Shown here: piece by piece, positions 42,617 to 50,723 of the stretch
Layout of the letters: every line of letters begins with the position of its first letter
How positions within the stretch are numbered: the stretch's first letter is position 1
Assembly (NCBI RefSeq): GCF_003611275.1
Contig: NZ_CP020694.1
Location: 2,728,001-2,792,000, forward strand
Length of the DNA: 64,000 nucleotides
From: Sulfitobacter sp. D7
GTDB lineage: Bacteria > Pseudomonadota > Alphaproteobacteria > Rhodobacterales > Rhodobacteraceae
Direction of reading: 5' to 3'
The notes under the pieces: model-generated
What the model saw: the letters and a program-made list of their open reading frames with translations, nothing else
What the model was told of the DNA's origin: nothing
The model's database searches: none
Program-made: the position numbers and the translations under genes

Positions 42617-43831
42617 ATGACCCAAGACGTTTACATCTACGACGCGATCCGCACCCCACGCGGCAAGGGCCGCAAGGACGGCGCGCTGCATGAAGTCACC
42701 TCGCTGCGGTTGTCGGCACAGACATTGAACGCGCTGAAAGAGCGCAACAACCTTGAAGGTCATGCCGTTGAGGACGTGATCTGGGGCAACGTCACGCAAG
42801 TGATGGAACAGGGCGGCTGTCTGGCACGCTCAGCGGTGCTGGCGTCCGATTTGGACGAGCGTATCCCCGGTTTGGCCATCAACCGTTTCTGTGCCTCCGG
42901 CATGGAGGCCGTGAACCTTGCTGCCAACCAAGTCAAAGGCGGCGCGGGCAATGGTTATATCGCTGGCGGTGTCGAGATGATGGGCCGTGTCGCGATGGGC
43001 GCTGACGGTGCCGCGATTGCCGTGGACCCGACGCTGGCGATGGAGAAATACTTCGTGCCGCAGGGTATTTCGGCCGATATCATTGCCACCGAATTCGGTT
43101 TCACCCGTGACGAGGCCGACCAGTTGGCCATGCAGTCCCAGCAGCGCGCGGCGCGGGCTTGGGAAGAGGGCCGCTTTGACAAATCCGTCATCACCGTACG
43201 TGATCAGAACGGCCTCGCGATCCTTGACCGTGACGAATACATGCGCCCGCAAACCGACATGCAGTCGCTTGGCGGCTTGAACCCGGCGTTCCAGCAGATG
43301 GGTGAGGTCATGCCCGGCTTCGACAAGGTCGCGCTGATGAAATACCCGCATCTGGAGCGGATCGACCACATCCACCACGCGGGCAACTCGTCGGGCATCG
43401 TCGACGGTGCTGCGGCTGTTTTGATCGGCAACAAAGAGTTCGGCGAGCAGCACGGGCTTAAGCCCCGCGCCCGCATCCGCGCCACCGCCAAGATCGGCAC
43501 CGATCCGACCATCATGCTGACCGGCCCGGTGCCGGTGACCGAGAAGATCCTGAAGGACAACGGCATGACCATCGGCGACATCGATCTGTTTGAGGTCAAC
43601 GAGGCTTTTGCCGCCGTGGTCCTGCGCTTCATGCAGGCCTTTGATGTGGACGACAGCAAAGTGAACGTGAATGGCGGCGGCATCGCCATGGGCCACCCTC
43701 TGGGCGCCACCGGTGCCATGATCATCGGCATTCTGCTCGATGAGATGGAGCGCGCTGACAAGGAAGTGGGGCTCGCCACGCTCTGCATCGCCTCCGGCAT
43801 GGGTGCCGCCACCATCATCGAGCGCGTGTAA
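42617..43831 (+). CDS. fadA: Acetyl-CoA C-acyltransferase (thiolase)
   Basis: 404-residue thiolase. Visible: start MTQDVYIYDAIRTPRGKG, nucleophilic Cys in AINRFCASGMEAVNLAANQV, VNEAFAAVVLRFMQ, GGGIAMGHPLGATGAMIIG, and the second Cys in TLCIASGMGAATIIERV. It cleaves 3-ketoacyl-CoA in beta-oxidation. The start at 42617 is chosen because GGAGGA sits 7 bases upstream; an ATG two codons earlier (42611) is too close. It lies 21 bases before the FadJ-type gene with which it works as the trifunctional enzyme pair. Confidence 0.95.
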   Translation: MTQDVYIYDAIRTPRGKGRKDGALHEVTSLRLSAQTLNALKERNNLEGHAVEDVIWGNVTQVMEQGGCLARSAVLASDLDERIPGLAINRFCASGMEAVNLAANQVKGGAGNGYIAGGVEMMGRVAMGADGAAIAVDPTLAMEKYFVPQGISADIIATEFGFTRDEADQLAMQSQQRAARAWEEGRFDKSVITVRDQNGLAILDRDEYMRPQTDMQSLGGLNPAFQQMGEVMPGFDKVALMKYPHLERIDHIHHAGNSSGIVDGAAAVLIGNKEFGEQHGLKPRARIRATAKIGTDPTIMLTGPVPVTEKILKDNGMTIGDIDLFEVNEAFAAVVLRFMQAFDVDDSKVNVNGGGIAMGHPLGATGAMIIGILLDEMERADKEVGLATLCIASGMGAATIIERV

Positions 43832-43852
43832 GCCGCGTAAGGGAGCAAGAGA

Positions 43853-46057
43853 ATGACCGATTTTACATTGAATAAAGACGCCGACGGCATCGCCACGATC
43901 ACATGGGACGTGCCGGACAAAAGCATGAACGTGATGTCCTTTGACGGGTTGCGCGATCTGGAAAAACATATCGACGACGCGCTGGCCGATGACGCCGTGA
44001 AGGGCATCGTCATCACCTCGGGCAAGGAAGGGTCTTTCGCCGGGGGGATGGACCTGAACCTGCTGGCCAAGATGAAGGAAGACGCGGGCGACGATCCGGC
44101 CAAGGGGCTTTTCGAGGGCACGATGCAGATGCACGCTCTGCTGCGCAAGATCGAGCGCGCGGGCATGGACCCCAAGACCAACAAGGGCGGCAAGCCCGTG
44201 GCCTGCGTGATCCCCGGCACCGCCGCGGGCATCGGGCTGGAACTGCCGCTGGCCACGCATCGCACCTTTGCGGCGGATAACCCGAAGGCGCGGATTGGCC
44301 TGCCCGAAATCCTTGTGGGCATCTTCCCCGGGGCCGGTGGCACCACGCGGATGGTGCGCAAGCTCGGCGCGATGGCGGCCTCGCCCTTCCTCTTGGAAGG
44401 CAAAATGGTCGCCCCTGCTGCTGCCCAGAAGGCCGGCATTATTGATGAGGTCAGCGAAGACCCGATGGCCGCGGCACGCGACTGGGTGCTGAATGCCAAG
44501 GACGCCGATATGGTGAAGCCGTGGGATGCCAAGGGTTATAAAATGCCCGGCGGCGCGCCTTATCATCCGGCGGGTTTCATGACCTTTGTTGGCGCCAGTG
44601 CGATGGTGAACGGCAAGACGCAGGGTGTCTATCCGGCGGCCAAGGCGCTTTTGTCGGCGGTCTACGAAGGCGCGCTGGTGCCTTTCGACACGGCTCTGAA
44701 AATCGAAGCGCGTTGGTTCACCAATGTGCTGATGAACCCCTCCTCGGGCAATATGATCCGCTCGCTCTTCCTTAACAAAGAAGCGCTTGAGAAAGGTGCC
44801 GTGCGCCCCGAAGGCGTGCCGGACCAGCGCGTGAAGAAACTGGGCGTGCTGGGTGCGGGCATGATGGGCGCGGGCATTACGCTGGTGTCGGTTCAGGCGG
44901 GCATCGAGGTCGTGCTGATCGACCAAACCCAAGAAGCCGCCGACAAGGGCAAGGCCTATTCCGCGAGCTATTTCGACAAGGGCATCGCCCGGAAGAAATC
45001 GACCGAAGAGAAGAAGGCCAAAGCGCTCGACTTGATCACCGCGACCACCGATCTGGATGCGCTCAAGGGCTGCGACCTGATCATCGAAGCGGTGTTTGAA
45101 GACCCCAAGGTCAAGGCCGAGATGACCCAGAAGGTCGAAGCCGTGATCCCCGAGGATTGCATCTTTGCCTCCAACACTTCGACCCTGCCGATCACCGATC
45201 TGGCGAAGGCGTCGAGCCGTCAGGAGCAGTTCATCGGCATCCACTTCTTCTCTCCGGTCGAGAAGATGTTGCTGGTGGAAATCATCAAGGGCGCTGAGAC
45301 CGGCGACCGGGCCGTGGCCAAGGCGCTCGACTATGTGCGCCAGATCCGCAAGACCCCAATCGTGGTCAACGACGCGCGCTTTTTCTACGCCAACCGCTGC
45401 ATCATTCCCTACATCAACGAAGGTGTGCGCATGGTGCAGGAGGGTGTTGAGCCTGCGCTGATCGAGAATGCGGCCAAGCTCGTCGGCATGCCGCTTGGGC
45501 CATTGCAGTTGATGGATGAGACCTCGATCGATCTGGGCGCCAAGATTGCCCGTGCCACCAAGGCGGCGATGGGGGCAGACTATCCCAACGACGATATCGA
45601 CCCGCTGGTGTTCTGGATGGAGAAAGAGGGCCGTCTGGGCCGCAAGGCGAATGCCGGTTTCTACAGCTATGACGCCAAGGGCAAGCGGATCGGTCTGTGG
45701 CAGGGCATGGGCGACAAATACCCCGTGGCCGAGGAACAGCCCGATCTGATCGAAGTGCAGCACCGTCTGCTGTTCTCGCAGACGCTGGAAGCCGTGCGCG
45801 CGCTGGAAGAAGGCGTGTTGATGGACATCCGTGAGGGTGACGTCGGTGCGATCCTTGGCTGGGGCTTTGCGCCTTGGTCCGGTGGGCCGCTGAGCTGGCT
45901 TGACATGATCGGCGCGCCCTATGCGGCGGAGCGTTGTGATCAGTTGACCGAGAAGTTCGGTGAGCGGTTTGCATGCCCCGAGTTGCTGCGCGAGATGGCC
46001 CAGAAGAACCAGTCGTTCTACGGGCGGTTCAACCCGGGCGCCAGCAAGGCAGCATAA
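43853..46057 (+). CDS. fadJ: FadJ/FadB-type fatty acid oxidation multifunctional enzyme
   Basis: 734 residues. The N-terminal enoyl-CoA hydratase domain (about 1-290) has KGIVITSGKEGSFAGGMDLN, AAGIGLELPLATHRTFAADN and ARIGLPEILVGIFPGAGGTT (acid Glu). The 3-hydroxyacyl-CoA dehydrogenase domain (about 320-600) has KLGVLGAGMMGAGITLVSVQ (NAD), IIEAVFEDPKVKAEMTQKVE and FIGIHFFSPVEKMLLVEIIK (His-Glu). The C-terminal domain follows. With the thiolase it makes the beta-oxidation complex; FadJ/FadB naming is arbitrary for this family. It ends in a strong terminator. Confidence 0.95.
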   Translation: MTDFTLNKDADGIATITWDVPDKSMNVMSFDGLRDLEKHIDDALADDAVKGIVITSGKEGSFAGGMDLNLLAKMKEDAGDDPAKGLFEGTMQMHALLRKIERAGMDPKTNKGGKPVACVIPGTAAGIGLELPLATHRTFAADNPKARIGLPEILVGIFPGAGGTTRMVRKLGAMAASPFLLEGKMVAPAAAQKAGIIDEVSEDPMAAARDWVLNAKDADMVKPWDAKGYKMPGGAPYHPAGFMTFVGASAMVNGKTQGVYPAAKALLSAVYEGALVPFDTALKIEARWFTNVLMNPSSGNMIRSLFLNKEALEKGAVRPEGVPDQRVKKLGVLGAGMMGAGITLVSVQAGIEVVLIDQTQEAADKGKAYSASYFDKGIARKKSTEEKKAKALDLITATTDLDALKGCDLIIEAVFEDPKVKAEMTQKVEAVIPEDCIFASNTSTLPITDLAKASSRQEQFIGIHFFSPVEKMLLVEIIKGAETGDRAVAKALDYVRQIRKTPIVVNDARFFYANRCIIPYINEGVRMVQEGVEPALIENAAKLVGMPLGPLQLMDETSIDLGAKIARATKAAMGADYPNDDIDPLVFWMEKEGRLGRKANAGFYSYDAKGKRIGLWQGMGDKYPVAEEQPDLIEVQHRLLFSQTLEAVRALEEGVLMDIREGDVGAILGWGFAPWSGGPLSWLDMIGAPYAAERCDQLTEKFGERFACPELLREMAQKNQSFYGRFNPGASKAA

Positions 46058-46063
46058 GAGATC

Positions 46064-46086
46064 GGGGCGCTTCGGCGCCCCTTTTT
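46064..46086 (+). terminator. Canonical terminator of the thiolase-FadJ transcript
   Basis: GGGGCGC, loop TTCG, GCGCCCC, then TTTTT, beginning 7 bases past the stop at 46057. Confidence 0.95.
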
Positions 46087-46099
46087 CGTAGAGGTATGA

Positions 46100-46259
46100 G
46101 GGCCATCGCCTGCCCGCGGGTCGGCGATCCAAGGTGGCCTCGTGCCACTTTATGGCGCAGCAGTGATGTGTGCCCGCAAAGTACCGCCCAGCCTCGCCAA
46201 ATCGCCTAACCGGGGGGCGGGCAGGCGATGGCCCGGCGCCTGCGGCTTGATTCCGGGCC
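46100..46259 (-). repeat. REP-like intergenic repeat, copy 2 (with partial third unit)
   Basis: The 45 bases 46215-46259 are the inverse of 24942-24986 (44/45 identical). A 17-base piece of the same core (GGGCCATCGCCTGCCCG, 46100-46116) lies in opposite orientation, so 46100-46116 and 46218-46234 form a perfect inverted repeat about 100 bases apart. The core abuts the stop codon of the sulfotransferase gene (last base shared) and sits between it and the convergent FadJ gene. No ORF in between is credible. Confidence 0.85.
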
Positions 46260-46900
46260 TAGGGGCCGTCGTCAGCGTAGCCAAATCGCGCGATATCCTC
46301 GGCGCAAACCTCCGCCACAATATCGCGCAACTCAGGCGTATAGGCCGCAGCTCCCTCAGAGGCATTCACTCGCGGCAATTCCAATTCAAAACCCAGATGC
46401 TCGAACAACGGCTGCGCATCCGCTGGGAAATGCTCCAACCGAATATAGAGATCACAACGCTCCCGCCCCGCCGCATCCGCCATATAGCGCCGCGCGGGCC
46501 AGGCGCGCAGGCTGGCCTGCGTCTGCGGATGCCGCAAAAACCCCGCGAAATCCGACTGCTTCGCCAGTCCCACCGCCGGATGATCAAACCCCTGCCCGCG
46601 CAGCCAGCGGTAATAGCTCGCCACCCGGTCCCAAGGGTTGCGCACCAGCGTGAAGCAAAACAGCCCATCCAACTCCTCAGGCCGCAGCAGCCCGTCGACA
46701 TCCGCCAGCGTTGAGTGTTTCCAGAGCCGCCCCGCCGCCTGCACGCCTTGCAACCGCCGCCGCCGTTTCAGCGCCTTCGGCGTGTCACCCAGCATCAGGT
46801 CGTCCTTCATCGCCCGCCCTTCCAAAGCCAGCGCGAGCGAGGTGCCCCCCGTTTTGGGGATATGCACAAAGACATAGCGACGGCCCCGGCTGATGATCAC
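46259..46900 (-). CDS. Sulfotransferase family protein (Sulfotransfer_2 type)
   Basis: 213 residues. The PAPS 5'-phosphosulfate loop is visible at the start (FVHIPKTGGTSLALALEGRA) and the 3'-phosphate motif in FTLVRNPWDRVASYYRWLRG. The family moves sulfate from PAPS to sugars, lipids or proteins in the cytoplasm. The acceptor is unknown. The start overlaps the stop of the DMT transporter (ATGA). No glycan genes are nearby, so the modified molecule cannot be named. Confidence 0.87.
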   Translation of the reverse strand: MIISRGRRYVFVHIPKTGGTSLALALEGRAMKDDLMLGDTPKALKRRRRLQGVQAAGRLWKHSTLADVDGLLRPEELDGLFCFTLVRNPWDRVASYYRWLRGQGFDHPAVGLAKQSDFAGFLRHPQTQASLRAWPARRYMADAAGRERCDLYIRLEHFPADAQPLFEHLGFELELPRVNASEGAAAYTPELRDIVAEVCAEDIARFGYADDGP

Positions 46901-47829
46901 TCCACCGCCTCCGGCGCGCGTAGGGTAGACGGCTCATCACTGCGCAGCGCGATGACCGCCCCCGCCAGTGCAATCAACGCCATGCCCGCAAAGCCCATGG
47001 GCGGCACCTGCTGGTCCCATAGGACATAGGCCCAAAAGCTGGCGAAAATCAGCAGGGAGTATTCGAAAATGGCGACATGTCCGGCCTCGCCCAATTGGTA
47101 GCCGCGCACCAGAAACCCGATGCCGATGAGCGAGCCTACCGCTTGCACCGCAATCCAGAACCACATCGCGCCATCCAGCGGCCCCCATGTGCGGCTGACG
47201 AAACCTTCGGGCCCTGCCACCTCCGCACCCGGCAAAACCATGACACCGATGCCGCCCATGACCGCCAACATGCCGAAAAAGCCTGCGGTCATGACCATCG
47301 TGCTCTCCCCTTCGCACCATGCCCGCGTCGCCACGGCGCCGATCGCATAGAGCGCCCCGGCCAAGAGCGGCAGAAAGGCCACGGGGTCAAGATCGCTCGG
47401 GTCGGGGCGGATCACCATCAACGCTCCGGCAAAGCCCACCGCCACGGCCCCCCACCGCCATGGCCCAACACGCTTGCCTTGGAACAGGGCCGAGATCATC
47501 AGCACGAAGAGCGGCGAGGTGAAAAGCCCGGCCACCACCACGCCGATGGGCAAAAAGGCCAGACAGCCGAAATAGATCAACATGGCTCCGGCCTGAAACA
47601 GGCTGCGGCCCGCCACGGCCCAGAACCGCTTTGGCCGCAGGATGCCGAAACCAAGGGCCGCCAGCACCATCAGAATGGCCACCGCCATAACACCGCGCAC
47701 AAAATGAAACTGCCAGAGCGAGCCGCGCTCGGTTATGAAGGGGACGAAGTTATCCGTAAGCCCCAAAGCCGCCATACCGCTTACGGCGCAAAGCGCCGCC
47801 AAGCCTGATTTCACCGCTGCGTCTTGCAT
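46897..47829 (-). CDS. DMT superfamily transporter (EamA domains)
   Basis: 310-residue inner-membrane protein with ten predicted helices in two EamA repeats: ALCAVSGMAALGLTDNFVPF, IYFGCLAFLPIGVVVAGLFT, VGPWRWGAVAVGFAGALMVI, then GLVRG-like second-half IGIGFLVRGYQLGEAGHVAI. RBS AAGGAGGGC is strong and fixes the start at 47829. It is translationally coupled to the sulfotransferase; it may export the product or a precursor (inference). The substrate is unknown. Confidence 0.9.
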   Translation of the reverse strand: MQDAAVKSGLAALCAVSGMAALGLTDNFVPFITERGSLWQFHFVRGVMAVAILMVLAALGFGILRPKRFWAVAGRSLFQAGAMLIYFGCLAFLPIGVVVAGLFTSPLFVLMISALFQGKRVGPWRWGAVAVGFAGALMVIRPDPSDLDPVAFLPLLAGALYAIGAVATRAWCEGESTMVMTAGFFGMLAVMGGIGVMVLPGAEVAGPEGFVSRTWGPLDGAMWFWIAVQAVGSLIGIGFLVRGYQLGEAGHVAIFEYSLLIFASFWAYVLWDQQVPPMGFAGMALIALAGAVIALRSDEPSTLRAPEAVE

Positions 47830-47923
47830 CTGCCCTCCTTTTCGCTCCTGCCCTCTTTTCAAAGTCACGTCGCGGCAGCAATACTCAACCCCAAATCGCA
47901 ACCAATGCCTTGGGAGGGGTCAC

Positions 47924-49549
47924 ATGGGGTGGATGACGGATGAGCGCGGGCTTGAAAAATGCGCAGCGAATTTTGTGGCGCTAACGCCACTGTCGCATCT
48001 GCGCCGGGCGGCAGAGGTCTTCGCCGGGCAAACCGCGGTGATCTACGGTGACCACCGCGTCACCTATGCCCAGTACCATGACCGCTGCACCCGCCTTGCC
48101 GCCTTGTTGGCCGAGATCGGCGTGGCTCCGGGCGACGTGGTCGCGACCCTGATCCCCAACCTGCCCGCGCAGGCCGAGGCGCATTTTGGCGTGCCGGCCT
48201 GCGGGGCCGTGCTCAACACCATCAACATCCGCCTCGACCCTAAAACGGTGGCCTATATCCTCGACCACGGTGGGGCCAAGGTGCTGCTCGTCGATACCGA
48301 ATTCCTGCCGCTGGCCGAAGACGCTTGCGCGCGGATGGACGGCACATGCCCTGCGATCATCGAAGTGCCCGACCCCGCCGTCGGCCTCCCTCCCAGCGGG
48401 CGGCATCCGCAATACGAAGACCTGCTGGCTGAGGCCAATCCGAACTTTAGCTGGATCATGCCCGACGACGAATGGGAGAGCCTCGCGCTGAACTATACCT
48501 CCGGCACCACCGGGCGGCCCAAGGGCGTGGTCTATCACCACCGCGGGGCCTATCTGATGACCATGGGCACGGTCGTCTCTTGGCAGATGGTGCTGCGCCC
48601 GGTTTTCATGCAGATCGTGCCGCTGTTTCACTGCAACGGCTGGAACCACACTTGGATGATGCCACTGCTGGGCGGCACGCTGGTCTGCTGCCGCGACATC
48701 ACAGCGGGCGCGATCTATGACGCCATCGCGGATCACGGGGTCACCCATTTCGGCGGTGCGCCCATCGTGCTGAACATGCTGGTCAACGCGGGTGAGGAAA
48801 ACCGACGCGCCTTCGATCACCCCGTCGAAGTCTTCACCGCAGGCGCGCCCCCTGCCCCCGCGACCTTGTCGAAGATCGAGAAACTGGGTTTTAACGTCAC
48901 GCAGGTCTACGGGCTGACCGAGACCTTTGGCCATGTCACCGAATGTCTGTGGCAAGGCGATTGGGACGGGCTGCCCGAGGCTGAGCGCGCCGGGATCAAA
49001 GCCCGCCAAGGCATCGCCATGCCGATGATGGAAGAGATCACGGTGATGGACGCCGAGATGGCCCAGACCCCGCGCGACGGCACCGCACAGGGCGAAATCA
49101 TGATCCGCGGCAATGCGGTAATGAAAGGCTACTTCAAGAACCCCGAGGCCACCGCCGAAGCCTTTGCGGGCGGTTACTTCCATTCCGGCGACATCGCGGT
49201 GCAGCATCCCGACGGCTATATCCAGATCGCCGACCGCGCCAAGGACATCATCATCTCCGGCGGAGAGAATATCTCAAGCGTTGAAGTCGAAGGCGTGCTG
49301 ATGGGCCACGGCGCGGTCAATCTGGCTGCCGTGGTGGCCCAACCGCATGAAAAATGGGGCGAGGTGCCCTGCGCCTTTGTCGAGTTGAAGCCGGGGTCGG
49401 AGGCCAGCCAAGAGGCGCTGATCGCCTTTGCCCGCGAACGTCTTGCCGGGTTCAAAACGCCCAAGCGGGTGATTTTCGGGGAGTTGCCCAAGACCTCCAC
49501 CGGGAAGATCCAGAAGTTTGAACTGCGCAAGCAGGCGGCGGACCTCTAA
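47924..49549 (+). CDS. AMP-dependent acyl-CoA synthetase
   Basis: 541-residue ANL-family ligase that activates carboxylic acids as acyl-AMP and then acyl-CoA. Visible: LNYTSGTTGRPKGVVYHHRG (P-loop), VYGLTETFGHVTECL (A5), YFHSGDIAVQHPDGYIQIAD (A7), AKDIIISGGENISSVEVEGV (A8), and the catalytic Lys in LPKTSTGKIQKFELRKQ. Fatty, aromatic or branched acids are possible. Its divergence from the DMT exporter gene (gap about 95 bases) and the lipid catabolism island nearby suggest an acid-activating role. GGGAGGGG precedes the start. Confidence 0.92.
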   Translation: MGWMTDERGLEKCAANFVALTPLSHLRRAAEVFAGQTAVIYGDHRVTYAQYHDRCTRLAALLAEIGVAPGDVVATLIPNLPAQAEAHFGVPACGAVLNTINIRLDPKTVAYILDHGGAKVLLVDTEFLPLAEDACARMDGTCPAIIEVPDPAVGLPPSGRHPQYEDLLAEANPNFSWIMPDDEWESLALNYTSGTTGRPKGVVYHHRGAYLMTMGTVVSWQMVLRPVFMQIVPLFHCNGWNHTWMMPLLGGTLVCCRDITAGAIYDAIADHGVTHFGGAPIVLNMLVNAGEENRRAFDHPVEVFTAGAPPAPATLSKIEKLGFNVTQVYGLTETFGHVTECLWQGDWDGLPEAERAGIKARQGIAMPMMEEITVMDAEMAQTPRDGTAQGEIMIRGNAVMKGYFKNPEATAEAFAGGYFHSGDIAVQHPDGYIQIADRAKDIIISGGENISSVEVEGVLMGHGAVNLAAVVAQPHEKWGEVPCAFVELKPGSEASQEALIAFARERLAGFKTPKRVIFGELPKTSTGKIQKFELRKQAADL

Positions 49550-49633
49550 GGCGGGGCATTATGTCACCTGCCATTGCTGATCCCGCAGCGCGTGGTAGAG
49601 TGGCGAAAACTGACAGGCCCGCAGCAGAACCCC

Positions 49634-50647
49634 ATGACCGCCTTGACAAAATACGCCCGGCTCGAAGCGACGGGCCTTTGGCGCGCCACGCCCGATGCGC
49701 AGCGGCGCGAGGTGATCGTCTCTATCGGTGATGCGACACTGGTGATCAGCGATCTCAAAGATCAGGCGCTGACCCATTGGTCGCTGGCTGCCGTCGACAG
49801 GACCAATCCCGGCCAGACCCCCGCGCTCTATCATCCGGACGGCGATCCGGGAGAGACGCTGGAACTGCCCGACAATGAAACCGAGATGATTGAGGCCATC
49901 GAAAAGCTGCGCCGCGCCATTAACCGCAGCCGCCCGAAGCCGGGCCGCTTGCGGTGGGTGGGCATGGTCGCCTCTGTCGCCGTGGTGGCGGCGCTGGCGG
50001 TCTTTTGGATGCCCGGCGCGCTGCGCGATCACGCGATCAAAGTGGTCCCAGAGGTCAAGCGCGTCTCATTGGGCACGGCGCTGCTGAAGCGGCTTGAACG
50101 GGTGTCCGGCCCCGCCTGCGAAAGCCCCGGCGGCAGTGCCGCGCTGTCGCGGCTCACCAAACGCTTGGAGGTGGGGCGCGTGGCGATCCTGCCCGATATG
50201 ACCCGCGCCAGCCTGCATCTGCCGGGGCGTCTTATCGTACTCGACCGCGCGGTGCTGGAGGATTACGAAGAACCCGATGTTGCTGCGGGCTATGTGCTCA
50301 CCGAAGATGTGGCACGCAGCGAACATGACCCGCTGCGCGCGCTGCTAGAGGCCGTGGGCCTGCGCGAAAACTTCCGCCTGCTGACCACCGGCGATATCTC
50401 TTCGGAAGCGCTGGACGCCTATGCCGAGCAACTGCTGATGCGCCCCGCCGCGACACCGAAAGTCGACGCCCAGTTGGCACGTTTTGCCAAGGCCGAGTTG
50501 CGCAGCAAACCCTATGCATTTGCCCGCGACATCACCGGCGAAAGCACCCTGCCCCTAATCGAAGGCGACCCGATGAACGGCAGGCTGACCGCGCCGCTGA
50601 TGTTGGATGCCGATTGGCTGCGACTGCAAAGCATCTGCGGCGGCTGA
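49634..50647 (+). CDS. Membrane-anchored protein of unknown function
   Basis: 337 residues. The N-terminal cytoplasmic part (about 1-105) contains REVIVSIGDATLVISDLKDQ and HWSLAAVDRTNPGQTPALYH, then one membrane helix near 110-130 (WVGMVASVAVVAALAVFWMP), then a long extracytoplasmic region with VSGPACESPGGSAALSRLTK, RVAILPDMTRASLHLPGRLI and EDPDVAAGYV-like acidic pieces, ending LMLDADWLRLQSICGG. No His-Glu-x-x-His protease site is visible. Not recognised. It is bounded by its own terminator. A shortened start is at 49634; the 49574 ORF start lacks a site. Confidence 0.8.
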   Translation: MTALTKYARLEATGLWRATPDAQRREVIVSIGDATLVISDLKDQALTHWSLAAVDRTNPGQTPALYHPDGDPGETLELPDNETEMIEAIEKLRRAINRSRPKPGRLRWVGMVASVAVVAALAVFWMPGALRDHAIKVVPEVKRVSLGTALLKRLERVSGPACESPGGSAALSRLTKRLEVGRVAILPDMTRASLHLPGRLIVLDRAVLEDYEEPDVAAGYVLTEDVARSEHDPLRALLEAVGLRENFRLLTTGDISSEALDAYAEQLLMRPAATPKVDAQLARFAKAELRSKPYAFARDITGESTLPLIEGDPMNGRLTAPLMLDADWLRLQSICGG

Positions 50648-50665
50648 CTGAACGATCCGCCAAAG

Positions 50666-50704
50666 AAAAAGGCCAGCCGGGGGGACACCACGGCTGGCCT
50701 TTTT
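50666..50704. terminator. Bidirectional rho-independent terminator
   Basis: AAAAAGGCCAGCCG pairs with CGGCTGGCCTTTTT over 14 bp with an 11-base loop. It lies between convergent genes, 19 bases past the membrane protein stop and 20 before the SPOR-protein stop. Confidence 0.94.
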
Positions 50705-50723
50705 GCTTGTCCTTGCAATGCGC

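Noticed and set aside
42830..46132. 1100-residue reading on the minus strand
   Set aside because: It is antisense to the thiolase and FadJ genes, whose family motifs are clear. The translation is His/Arg/Gly-rich, as expected of the complement of GC-biased coding sequence, and has no ribosome site or recognisable domain.
47981..49207. 408-residue minus-strand reading
   Set aside because: Antisense to the acyl-CoA synthetase; no domain.
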